Shown: positions 39,421 through 47,004 of the stretch, piece after piece
Layout of the letters: each line of letters begins with the position of its first letter
Position numbering within the stretch: the first letter of the stretch is position 1
Source: Lichenibacterium minor
GTDB lineage: Bacteria > Pseudomonadota > Alphaproteobacteria > Rhizobiales > Beijerinckiaceae
Direction of reading: 5' to 3'
DNA: 47,004 nucleotides
Assembly: GCF_004137685.1 (NCBI RefSeq)
Contig: NZ_QYBB01000034.1
Location: 1-47,004, forward strand
Translations under genes and position numbers: made by a program
The notes under the pieces: generated by a model
The model's input: only the letters and a program-made list of their open reading frames with translations
Told to the model about the DNA's origin: nothing
Database searches by the model: none

Positions 39421-40824
39421 GTGGGGTCAGAAGACGGCGAGCGGTCGGTCGACCGCGCGGCTGGCAGGGCGTTGCATGACGGCCCCCGCACCGCCATCCT
39501 CGTCACCGGCATGCACCGCAACGGCACGTCGGCCCTGGCGCGGACGTTGTCCCTGCTCGGTGCGGCGCTGCCCAGCGATCTCGTCCCCGCCAACGAGGGC
39601 AATCCCCACGGCCATTGGGAGCCGCGCGGGATGGTCGACCTCAACGACCGCATGCTGGCCGACGCCGGTTCGGACCTGTACGGCGTGCGCGACATCCCGG
39701 CCGCTTGGTTCGAATCGCCCGCGGCCTCGGCTTTCACCGATGATGCGGTTCGGCTGATCGCCGGCTCGTTCGCCGACGAGCGGCTCGTGGTCCTCAAGGA
39801 CCCCCGCACGGCGCTGCTGGCTCCGATCTGGAACCGCGCCCTGGCGAGCGCGGGCTTCCGCGTCGTCCACGTCCTGCCCCTGCGCCATCCGGCCGACGTC
39901 GCCGCTTCGCTCCGCCGGCGCCACCTGCAGACCATCCCCTACGACGCTTGGGCCTCGCCCCGGGGCGAGGCCGTTTGGCTCCGCTACACGCTGGCGGCCG
40001 TGCGCGGGTCGCGCGGGCACGCCCGCGCCTTCCTGCGCTACGCCGACCTCCTCGCCGACTGGCGCCGCGAACTCGGGCGCCTGGGACGGGACCTCGGCAT
40101 CGCCTGGCCCGCCCTCGGCACGGCGCGGGAAGCCGAGGTCGACGCCTTCCTGCACGCCAACGACCGCGCCGACGGCGAGCATGCGGCGATCGCCCCCGAC
40201 CCCCGCACCCTGGGCGACCTCGACCTGCCGACCCTGGCCGCGGCCTGCTACGACGAACTCGCGTCGGTGGGCGACGACGGGACCCGCGTCGACGCGTTCG
40301 GGGCGGAATTCACCCGGCGCATCGCCGGGGCCGGCGACCTGATCGGGACCTTCGAGGACCTGTACGCGCTCGTGTGGCGCTTCTTCGAGGAAGCGGGGAG
40401 CCTCGCGACTCGCCTCGACCTGTCGCTGGCGGCGGAAGGGCGCCAGCGGGAACGGGTGCAGCAGACCTGGGCGGCCCTGACGGAGGCGAACAGCGACAAG
40501 CTTCGCCTGCGGCTCGACGCGGGGTCCCGCGACCGGCAGATCGTCAGCCTTCAGGGCGAACTCGCCCGCCTCGACGGTGCCGTCGAGTCGCGGGACGCGC
40601 GGATCGCCGACCTCGAGCACCAGGTCGCGCGGCTCGATGCGGAATTGTGTGAATTCGCGACGTCCCACGAGGAGCGGTTCGCGGAACAGCGCGGGGTCGC
40701 CGACACGGCGCGCCGCGACCATGCGGACGCGCTGTCCCGCCTCGCCGCGCTTCATGGTTCGACGTCCTGGCGCTTCACCGCGCCGCTGCGGGCCCTGTCG
40801 CGCGTCGTGCGGAGGCGGGCGTGA
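39421..40824 (+). CDS. Sulfotransferase-like protein with C-terminal coiled coil
   Basis: 467 residues. AILVTGMHRNGTSALARTLS (26-44) is the 5'-phosphosulfate-binding loop of the sulfotransferase-like P-loop family; VVLKDPRTALLAPIWNRAL and VHVLPLRHPADVAASLRRR fit the 3'-phosphate region. After about residue 320 the chain is a coiled coil (RQRERVQQTWAALTEANSDK, RDRQIVSLQGELARLDGAVE, ARIADLEHQVARLDAELCEF). It ends with GSTSWRFTAPLRALSRVVRR, a tail also found on the protein at 45102. GTG 39421 is preceded by GAGGGGAGG. The product overlaps the next gene by GTGA. It could sulfate the glycan; the donor is not proven. Confidence 0.78.
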   Translation: MGSEDGERSVDRAAGRALHDGPRTAILVTGMHRNGTSALARTLSLLGAALPSDLVPANEGNPHGHWEPRGMVDLNDRMLADAGSDLYGVRDIPAAWFESPAASAFTDDAVRLIAGSFADERLVVLKDPRTALLAPIWNRALASAGFRVVHVLPLRHPADVAASLRRRHLQTIPYDAWASPRGEAVWLRYTLAAVRGSRGHARAFLRYADLLADWRRELGRLGRDLGIAWPALGTAREAEVDAFLHANDRADGEHAAIAPDPRTLGDLDLPTLAAACYDELASVGDDGTRVDAFGAEFTRRIAGAGDLIGTFEDLYALVWRFFEEAGSLATRLDLSLAAEGRQRERVQQTWAALTEANSDKLRLRLDAGSRDRQIVSLQGELARLDGAVESRDARIADLEHQVARLDAELCEFATSHEERFAEQRGVADTARRDHADALSRLAALHGSTSWRFTAPLRALSRVVRRRA

Positions 40825-42851
40825 GCGCGGTGCCGCTGCGGATCTGCTTCGTCACTGGCGAGATTCTGGGCGCACACAAGAACGGCGGGATCGGCACCGC
40901 CACGACGCATCTGGCGCTCTTCCTCGCGCGGGCCGGCCACAGCGTGACGATCGTCTACACCGGGGCGCCCTGGGTCGACGGTGCCCATCCCTGGATGCGG
41001 CGGTGCGAGGCCGCTGGGGTGGCGGTCACGCATCTCGACGCGCGGGACGGCGAGATCTATCCCTTATGGCTGCGCGAAACCTGCGTCATGCTCGACTATC
41101 TGCGCGGCCTGGAGCAGGACGTCATGCTGTTCCAGGATTGGGAAGGCCCTGCCTTCGCCACCATCGTGGCGAAGCGAACCGGCATCGCCTTCGCCCGGAC
41201 GGTGCTGGCCGTCATCGCCCATGGCCCGACCGCTTGGTTGCTCGACGCCAACCGCAGGCTCGCGCGCGACCCGCGCACCCTCGCCCATCTCCATATGGAA
41301 CGCGTGGCCTTTGAGCAGGCGGATGCCGTCCTGTGCCCGTCGCGCCACATGCTCGACTGGCTGCGCGGCAGCGGCCAGCCGCTGCCAGACCGCGCCGAAG
41401 CGGTGCCCCTGTATCTTTGGTCCGATCCTGAGGACGCGCTCCCCGAGCGGCGAGGGGAGGCGCTAGAGGCGGTCGACCGCCTGGCCTTCTTCGGGCGCCT
41501 CGAGACGCGGAAGGGCGTCGACCTGTTCCTCGACGCCATCCTGTCCGACGCCCTCGCGGATCGGGACTTCGAGGTCGCCTTCGTGGGCAAGCCGGCATCC
41601 CACACGCCGGACACGATCCGCGACGCCGTCGCGCGACGACGGCCGTCGCTGCTCCCGCGCCTGTTCTTCGAGGCCGATCTCGACACCGATGCCGCGCAGG
41701 CCTTTCTGCGGGACGGCCGTTGGCTCGCCGTCATCCCTTCGCTCGTCGACAATGCCCCCTGCGTGATCTCCGAATGCCTGCGGCGGGCCATCCCGTTCGT
41801 GTCGACGCTGACCGGAGGCATCCCCGAACTGGTCCACGAGGCGGATGTGGCGCGGGTGCTCGTCGCGCCGAACGCGCCGTCTCTGGCGGACCGCCTCGAT
41901 GCGATCCTCGGCGGGCGCTTCGCCCCGGCCCGCCCCGCCTACGGCGAGCGCGACGTCGGCGCCCGCTGGTTGGCCTGGTTCGAGACCGTCGGTCGTCCCG
42001 CGACCGCCGCCCCCGAGCCGGCCGCCGCCGCTCCCGACCCGACGCCCGCTGAGCATCGGCCGGGGCAGGGTGGAGATCGGCTCGCCGTGGTGGTGACCCA
42101 CTTTGAACGGGCCGCCCTGGTCGGGCAGACCCTGGAATCGCTGGCCGACCAGACCCGCCCCGGCTTCGACGTCGTCCTGGTCGACGACGGCAGCCGCTCA
42201 CCTGCGGCGATGGCCGCCCTGGCGGCACTGGAGCGCCGCCGCTGGCCGTTCAGGCTCACCGTGCTGCGACAGCCGAACCGCTATCTCGGGGCGGCCCGCA
42301 ATGCCGGCGTGAGGGCGACGGATGCCGACCGCATCGTCTTCATGGACGACGACAACCTCGCCTTCCCCAATCTCGTGGAACGGCTCGACGACGCCATGTC
42401 GCGCACGGGTGCCGACATCGTCACCTGCCAGATGTCCATCTTCCGCGATCCCGTGGGCGAACCGGAGCCGGCCGCGCTGCTCGACGCGGAGCGCTGGGGC
42501 TTCATCGGCGGGGCGTTGGAACTCGGCCTCTCGCTCAACTGCTTCGGCGACGCCACCGGCCTCTACCGGCGGGGCGTCTTCGACCGGATCGGCTTCTTCC
42601 ACGAACGCCGCGGCGTCGGCCACGAAGATTGGCACCTCCACGCCAGGGCCGCTCTGGCGGGGCTGACCTCGGTGTCGATCCCCGAGCCGCTCTACTGGTA
42701 CCGTCGCGTGCCGACGGGCATGCTGCTGTCGACGGACAGCTACGCCAACAACCGCGTCATCTGGGACGCCTACGCCCAGGCCCTGCCGCCCGGTCTCGCC
42801 CGGTTCGTCGACCTTTCGGTCCGAAACACGCTCGTCGACGCGATGGGTTGA
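40821..42851 (+). CDS. Bifunctional glycosyltransferase (GT4 fused to GT2)
   Basis: 676 residues. Residues 5-385 are a GT4-type GT-B enzyme: RICFVTGEILGAHKNGGIGT, DVMLFQDWEGPAFATIVAKR, LAFFGRLETRKGVDLFLDAI, and a donor region with VIPSLVDNAPCVISECLRRA and GGIPELVHEADVARVLV. An Ala/Pro-rich linker (about 390-420) leads to a GT2 domain: LAVVVTHFERAALVGQTLES, FDVVLVDDGSRSP, NRYLGAARNAGVRATDADRI and VFMDDDNLAFPNL with the DxD site, then VGHEDWHLHARAAL. The protein could add two successive sugars. GTGA overlap with the preceding gene shows co-translation. Confidence 0.88.
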   Translation: MSAVPLRICFVTGEILGAHKNGGIGTATTHLALFLARAGHSVTIVYTGAPWVDGAHPWMRRCEAAGVAVTHLDARDGEIYPLWLRETCVMLDYLRGLEQDVMLFQDWEGPAFATIVAKRTGIAFARTVLAVIAHGPTAWLLDANRRLARDPRTLAHLHMERVAFEQADAVLCPSRHMLDWLRGSGQPLPDRAEAVPLYLWSDPEDALPERRGEALEAVDRLAFFGRLETRKGVDLFLDAILSDALADRDFEVAFVGKPASHTPDTIRDAVARRRPSLLPRLFFEADLDTDAAQAFLRDGRWLAVIPSLVDNAPCVISECLRRAIPFVSTLTGGIPELVHEADVARVLVAPNAPSLADRLDAILGGRFAPARPAYGERDVGARWLAWFETVGRPATAAPEPAAAAPDPTPAEHRPGQGGDRLAVVVTHFERAALVGQTLESLADQTRPGFDVVLVDDGSRSPAAMAALAALERRRWPFRLTVLRQPNRYLGAARNAGVRATDADRIVFMDDDNLAFPNLVERLDDAMSRTGADIVTCQMSIFRDPVGEPEPAALLDAERWGFIGGALELGLSLNCFGDATGLYRRGVFDRIGFFHERRGVGHEDWHLHARAALAGLTSVSIPEPLYWYRRVPTGMLLSTDSYANNRVIWDAYAQALPPGLARFVDLSVRNTLVDAMG

Positions 42852-42991
42852 GCCCGTCCTGCCCGCGGCCGCCGGATCGACCCGCGCCGCGAGGCGGTGC
42901 TCGCTCGGAGGATGCCCGAGCCCGGGCCCTCTCGATTGCATGGCCCGCGTGTCACGGCTGAAGACGGTCGCCGGGGCACCTCGGCCGGCGC
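42852..42991. other. Gap between convergent genes
   Basis: 140 bp between the stops of two convergent glycosyltransferase genes. It contains GC-rich short inverted pieces, such as GCCCGAGCCCGGGC near 42914, but no hairpin with a T-run. Confidence 0.3.
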
Positions 42992-43759
42992 TCAGATCAG
43001 CTCGAGCCAGGGATGGCGGACGGTCAGCTCGACCTTGATCTGCTCCGTCGACACCACGGTCGACGTCCGCAGCATGGACGTCCCGTGGACGCGGTAGCGG
43101 CACAGGATTTCGGGCACGAACAAAGCTGAAACGCCGTGTTCGATGAGCTTGCACCAGAAATCGAAATCTTCCCAGCCGCCCTCGATATGCGTGTATCCGC
43201 CGACCTCGCGCCAGGTGGCGCGGCTGACCAGCGCCATTGCGTCGACGTAATTGCCGGGCTTGAAGCGTTCGCGGCTCCACACGTCCGGGTATCCGACCCC
43301 GACGCGGTCGCCGTGGAACGCGATCTGCGAATAGGCGACCTCCGCCGAGGCCGATGTCGCGCGGGCGAGCAGGCGCGCGAGCGCCTGGGGATAGATGGCG
43401 TTGTCGGCGTCGAGCACGAAGACGAACTCGGTTCGCGCGGCCGCGAAGGCGGTGTTGCGCGCTTCCGCGAGGCCCAGGTTGCGGGCATGACGGAGCAGCA
43501 CCGCTCGGTCGAAGCACTCGGCGTGACGCTCCATCCAGGTCCGGCAGCGCTCGGCCGAAGCGTCGCGCATCGAAGCGTCGTCCACGACAATCAGTTCGAT
43601 GGCCGGATGGGTCTGCGCCCGCACGGAGTCGAGGCAGTCCTCGATAAACCGCTCATAGTTGAAGAGGCTCACGGCGACCGACACGGCATCGCGTCGGGGG
43701 ATGGCGGCCGACCCGCTTTCGAACAGGACCTCGGGGGCGGCGTGGCTGGGACCCGTCAT
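42992..43759 (-). CDS. GT2-family glycosyltransferase
   Basis: 255 residues. AVSVAVSLFNYERFIEDCLD, SVRAQTHPAIELIVVDDASM, RHARNLGLAEARNTAFAAAR, FVFVLDADNAIYPQALARLL (DxD) and GGYTHIEGGWEDFDFWCKLI (the ED of the catalytic-base region) are the complete GT2 set. ATG 43759 overlaps the stop of the upstream gene by 4 bp (ATGA); the open frame further upstream to 44641 is only the antiparallel shadow of that gene. It is the last gene of a three-gene minus-strand operon. Confidence 0.9.
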   Translation of the reverse strand: MTGPSHAAPEVLFESGSAAIPRRDAVSVAVSLFNYERFIEDCLDSVRAQTHPAIELIVVDDASMRDASAERCRTWMERHAECFDRAVLLRHARNLGLAEARNTAFAAARTEFVFVLDADNAIYPQALARLLARATSASAEVAYSQIAFHGDRVGVGYPDVWSRERFKPGNYVDAMALVSRATWREVGGYTHIEGGWEDFDFWCKLIEHGVSALFVPEILCRYRVHGTSMLRTSTVVSTEQIKVELTVRHPWLELI

Positions 43760-45048
43760 GGCATGCGTCCTTCCGGGCCGCCCCGGTCCACCAGGAAGGC
43801 GCCGAGTCCGGCCAGGCGGGTCCGGTCGCGGTTCACGGCCGCGATGCGGTCGAAGGCGCGGTCCCGCACCCGTTCCGCGGCCCGGCGACCGTCGGGATCG
43901 AGGATCAGCCAGTCGATGAGAGGCCCGATGTGCTTGGCATCCTCGTGGAAATAGTGCGATCCGGGCTCCAACCCGGGGTCGGCGAAACGCGCCGTGCTGA
44001 CGACAGCCGAGCCGCCCGCCATGGCCTGGACGACGATGCGGCGCCGTTCCAGCGCCGGGAAGCGCCCCTCGCTGAGGTGCAGGGTCAGGCGGGCCTGGGT
44101 GCTGAGGTGGCCGGAGATGCGCCAGTGGGCGCCGCGATGCAGCCGTTCCTCCGCCTTCGAAACGATGCCCTGCTGGGCATAGACGAAGCAGCGATGGGGG
44201 GCGAGCGATCCCGCGAGGCGGCCGAGCGCCGCGTTGCGGCGTGAGCTTTCCCGCGCGAAGAACAGCAGGTCGAGGGGACGGCGTGACCAGTCCAGCGGAT
44301 GGCACTCCGCTTCGCGGGCGCGCTCCGGTGCGGCGAGCATCAAGGGATGGCCGAGATCGGCCGCCTCGAGCCAGCGATCTCGCACCCGGACCTTCGGCAG
44401 GAGCCGAAAGGTGGGGATGTCGGCCTCGGCCCAAAGGTCGGCTCCGACGGCCGAGAGTTCGATCGCGCCCCGCGCGTTCAGGAGGGGGCGGAGGCAGCGA
44501 CCCCCTTCGATCGATTCGACCGGATCGTCCATCACCACCAGCATGTCGCCGACGATGCTGGGCTCCGCCCAGAGCTGTCCGAGACCAAGGCTGAAGAAGT
44601 CGTTGGGGGCGACGACGATGGCAGTGCCGTGGTCGCCCCAAGGATCGGCCGTCTCGTCCGCCATTGTGACGTCGAAGCCGAGGCCGCTCAGGTCGGCGGC
44701 CAGGTCCTGAGCGGTTTCCCGATAGGCTTCATCGCTGAGGGAATGCACGAGGATCGCGCAGCGATGCCCGGCCCGCGCCGCGTCGCACCCGTGGGATCCG
44801 CCCGCGCGTTCCGCCGCGGTACCCCGCCGTCCGGCTCGCCCGTAGGCCCGCGCGAGAGCGGTTTCGGAGAACAGCGTCCGCCCCTCGGCTGCGCCGTTCT
44901 GCAAGGCATGCGTGACCGCGTCGATCCCGGCCTGGGCGACGTCGGGGTTGGCGATCAGATAGTCGCGCTCGGTGAAGATCGGCAGGCGGGCGAGGCGTTT
45001 TGCGGCCCGCGCCTGCCGGAGCGGAGGAGCCGCTCCGTCAGCGGACAT
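43756..45048 (-). CDS. Glycosyltransferase-like protein, GT-B type
   Basis: About 430 residues. A short N-terminal region (FTERDYLIANPDVAQAGIDA, then HALQNGAAEGRTLF) is the small repeat-like module often found near the start of glycan-cluster proteins. It is followed by RCAILVHSLSDEAYRETAQD, AIVVAPNDFFSLGLGQLW, RPLDLLFFARESSRRNAALG, and RLTLHLSEGRFPALERRRIV then AMAGGSAVVST with GSHYFHEDAKHIGPLIDWLI, resembling the donor half of GT4-like enzymes. No EX7E is seen. I chose ATG 45048; a CTG at 45105, which overlaps the previous stop and has GGAGGG upstream, is a serious alternative. Acceptor and donor unknown. Confidence 0.65.
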   Translation of the reverse strand: MSADGAAPPLRQARAAKRLARLPIFTERDYLIANPDVAQAGIDAVTHALQNGAAEGRTLFSETALARAYGRAGRRGTAAERAGGSHGCDAARAGHRCAILVHSLSDEAYRETAQDLAADLSGLGFDVTMADETADPWGDHGTAIVVAPNDFFSLGLGQLWAEPSIVGDMLVVMDDPVESIEGGRCLRPLLNARGAIELSAVGADLWAEADIPTFRLLPKVRVRDRWLEAADLGHPLMLAAPERAREAECHPLDWSRRPLDLLFFARESSRRNAALGRLAGSLAPHRCFVYAQQGIVSKAEERLHRGAHWRISGHLSTQARLTLHLSEGRFPALERRRIVVQAMAGGSAVVSTARFADPGLEPGSHYFHEDAKHIGPLIDWLILDPDGRRAAERVRDRAFDRIAAVNRDRTRLAGLGAFLVDRGGPEGRMP

Positions 45049-45101
45049 CGCGGGCTCGGTGCGATTGGGGCCGAAAAGACGGCGTCCCGCGCCGGACGTG
45101 G

Positions 45102-46658
45102 TCAGCCATCTCGCCCTCCATGCCGGGCCCCGACCGCGTGCCGGGCGATGCGGGTGAGCGCGCGCAGGGGGCGCGTCACCCGCCAACTGGTGGACAACAG
45201 GACGTCATCGAGCCGACGCCGGAGCGCCTCGGCGTCCCGCCGCGCGTCCTCGCCCATCGCGGTGCGAGCGTCGATCAGGGCGCGCATCCGCGCGACCCGC
45301 CCCTCGGTGGCGAGCGCGCGGGCTCCCAGGGCGTCGAGGGCGGATTGCAGGTCCAGCGCCTGGTGCGTGCGGGTGTCGAACGCCACGTCGAGGTCCGCGA
45401 GCCGGCGATGGAGCGCCGCTTCCCGCGCCGCGGCCTCACGCTCGGCGACCTCGCGATCCGCCGCCACTCGGGCGGCGAAGTCGCGCGCCGCGACGTCTCG
45501 CGCAGCGGCGGCGTCGACCGCCGCCTCACGCTTGCCTTCGACCGCGGCGAATCGTTCCGTCAGTTCGCGGTGTCGCGCTTCCGCAGCGTCCGCCTCGTCG
45601 GCCGCCCGCTTCTTGAAATCGGCGAAGCTGTCCGCCGTGTGTCGCTCGGCCTCCTCGGCTCGACGTTTCGCGTCGCGATGCGCCCGGACGACCGTCACGG
45701 CCTCGTCGTCGTGCCGGCTGCGGGCGTCGGCCGCCGCGACGACCAGACGATCCCGTTCCTGCTCCAGAAACTGTGCGTCCCGCCGGGCCGCCTTCAACAG
45801 GGTCTTCAAACGTGCCACGTCGTCATCGGGCGTGTGGGTGCGCAGGGCGGCGTCCGGATTCTCCTCACCTGGAGCGTCGTCGTGTTCGGCGGGTCGGCAT
45901 CGTACGCGCGCGTCGCCACGGTCGAGCGTCACGGCGGGGTAAAGCGGCAGGATCGTATCGTCGAAGATGGCTTCGGTGACCCGGTCCGCCCCCCCGTCCA
46001 GCCGCACCGCCTTGCCCATCTTGGCGGCCAGGATCGCGAGGCCGGGACTGCCTGTGCCGACGTCGGCCCGGTGCGCCATCAATCCGGCGACGCCCCAAAC
46101 AGCATCCCGGCAACGATCCAACGATGCCCATCGGTCGTCGTCGCCGACAAAGCGGAGGCTGATCCGGTCGTGGTTCCCGGCCGCATGCGAGCCGTCGATG
46201 TCGATGAGGATCCTGCCGCTTTCCCCGACGGGGTCGGAAATGAGTCCTTCGACATCCAGGTGGACGGCGAGATCGTGGCACAGCACGGCCCGCTCGGGCT
46301 CGGCGCCCTGAAGCTCGGCCATGCGGACGGAAAGGCGATCGCGCCAGAAGACCGTCGTGGCAGCATCGAAGCCTGCACCCAGATCCTCGAACCGCCTTGC
46401 GCTGCTGGGCAGGACGACGGATCGGCGGCCCTGAAGGCCCGCCCTCCAGCGGATCGCGACCGCGACCGAACCGACGACGACGGTCCTGTCCTCGCTTTCG
46501 GCAAAGGGCCGGAATGCGATCTGGTATCGACCACAAAGCTCCTGGAACGCCAAGCTGTTCAGGGCGTCCTCGAACCCACCGTTGCCCGGCAGGAAGCTGA
46601 TCTCTTGGCCGGAAAGAGGAAGCAGAAAGCGCAGGAATGCGTCGTCGAGTGCCGGCAT
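45102..46658 (-). CDS. Pyruvyltransferase-like N-terminus with long coiled coil
   Basis: 518 residues. The opening FLPGNGGFEDALNSLAFQEL recalls the GNxGD start of polysaccharide pyruvyltransferases. RILIDIDGSHAAGNHDRISL, WGVAGLMAHRADVGTGSPGL and ILAAKMGKAVRLDGGADRVT resemble the remaining GT-B-like part, though the match is distant. Residues 285-490 are a long Ala/Arg/Glu-rich coiled coil. The end LLSTSWRVTRPLRALTRIAR matches the tail of the sulfotransferase-like protein at 39421. GGGAAGG precedes ATG 46658. First gene of the operon that continues at 45048 and 43759. It may link enzymes of glycan assembly at the membrane. Confidence 0.6.
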   Translation of the reverse strand: MPALDDAFLRFLLPLSGQEISFLPGNGGFEDALNSLAFQELCGRYQIAFRPFAESEDRTVVVGSVAVAIRWRAGLQGRRSVVLPSSARRFEDLGAGFDAATTVFWRDRLSVRMAELQGAEPERAVLCHDLAVHLDVEGLISDPVGESGRILIDIDGSHAAGNHDRISLRFVGDDDRWASLDRCRDAVWGVAGLMAHRADVGTGSPGLAILAAKMGKAVRLDGGADRVTEAIFDDTILPLYPAVTLDRGDARVRCRPAEHDDAPGEENPDAALRTHTPDDDVARLKTLLKAARRDAQFLEQERDRLVVAAADARSRHDDEAVTVVRAHRDAKRRAEEAERHTADSFADFKKRAADEADAAEARHRELTERFAAVEGKREAAVDAAAARDVAARDFAARVAADREVAEREAAAREAALHRRLADLDVAFDTRTHQALDLQSALDALGARALATEGRVARMRALIDARTAMGEDARRDAEALRRRLDDVLLSTSWRVTRPLRALTRIARHAVGARHGGRDG

Positions 46659-47004
46659 CTACCTTCCCTGGATCTTTCCATCCCCCGTTCGCCGAGCCTG
46701 TCCGACGTCGGGCGGCGCTGCCGTCGATATGCCGTTCCCCTTCGGGTGGCGGCCACCGTTCCGGGCTCCGTCCTATCCAGGGTGTGGAGCGGTGTCGAGA
46801 TCCCGTGTGTCCCGACCCGCGGGACATGCCCTTCCCGCAGAGTCTCTTCGCCGGCGTCCTGCCATACTGAGGGCGGCCGTTGCGGCCGTGGCGGTGCTCG
46901 CCGCCGCTCGGGGGTCAGCCTTGTGGTGGGGTCGTGTGCCACGGCTTCCGCCGCCGGGGCGGGAAGGCCAGGGCGAAGTCGGCCGAGGCGAGGTCGAGGT
47001 TGGG
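46659..47004. other. Right-end stretch with possible C-terminal ORF fragment
   Basis: No complete gene. On the minus strand the last 90 bp (47004-46915) are open and read NLDLASADFALAFPPRRRKP, WHTTPPQG, then TGA at 46915-46917, perhaps the C-terminus of a protein that lies beyond the window. Between 46875 and 46895 CGGCCGTTGCGGCCG can form a small hairpin. The rest should contain the promoter of the gene starting at 46658. Confidence 0.3.

Noticed and set aside
1..47004. CRISPR arrays, tRNA or rRNA genes
   Set aside because: No regularly spaced identical repeats, cloverleaf-like segments or rRNA stretches were noticed on reading both strands.

Overview
The window is high-GC DNA with dense, tightly spaced or overlapping genes, typical of an alphaproteobacterium. 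The set of mobile elements, FkbH-like protein, OafA-type acyltransferases, RTX protein and type I secretion genes suggests Hyphomicrobiales, perhaps Methylobacteriaceae or a relative. The genus is an inference only. No rRNA, tRNA or CRISPR array was seen.

Left edge (1-5.9 kb): a scrapyard of mobile DNA. An IS21-type element (istA plus a truncated istB) has jumped into the 3' end of an IS66-type tnpC. Next to it is a complete group II intron (3096-5003) with its reverse transcriptase/maturase. The intron splits a perfect 16-bp palindrome that can be rebuilt by joining its exons. Two small decayed genes follow (5025-5889).

Core (6.4-46.7 kb): a large surface-glycan island. It holds many glycosyltransferases (GT4, GT2, GT9-like with TPRs, and fusions), two OafA-type membrane acyltransferases, an FkbH-like HAD protein, a GT-C-like membrane protein, a SAM methyltransferase, two 2OG-Fe(II) oxygenases, a NeuD/PglD-type acyltransferase, a five-bladed-propeller glycosidase-like protein, and a sulfotransferase-like and a pyruvyltransferase-like protein with coiled coils. 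The minus-strand operon fdtA-fdtB-acyltransferase (30691-28167) should make a dTDP-3-amino-3,6-dideoxyhexose such as Fuc3N and acylate it. The 22.7-30.7 kb part looks less GC-rich and is interrupted by an intact IS630-type element at a TA site.

Within this island sit a secreted Ca-binding RTX-repeat protein (18329-20050, with a strong terminator behind it) and a complete inner-membrane half of a type I secretion system (HlyB-like ABC exporter and HlyD-like adaptor, 35632-39359). An RTX protein, its type I exporter and O-glycan genes side by side recall the S-layer locus of Caulobacter. My working model is that the RTX protein is a surface-layer or matrix protein exported by this system, and that the glycan genes build either its decoration or the polysaccharide that anchors it. 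Genes for dTDP-4-keto-6-deoxyglucose supply, polymer export (Wzx/Wzy or Wzm/Wzt) and the outer-membrane TolC partner are not in the window.

Right edge (46.66-47.0 kb): no clear gene except a possible C-terminal fragment of an ORF running off the end.
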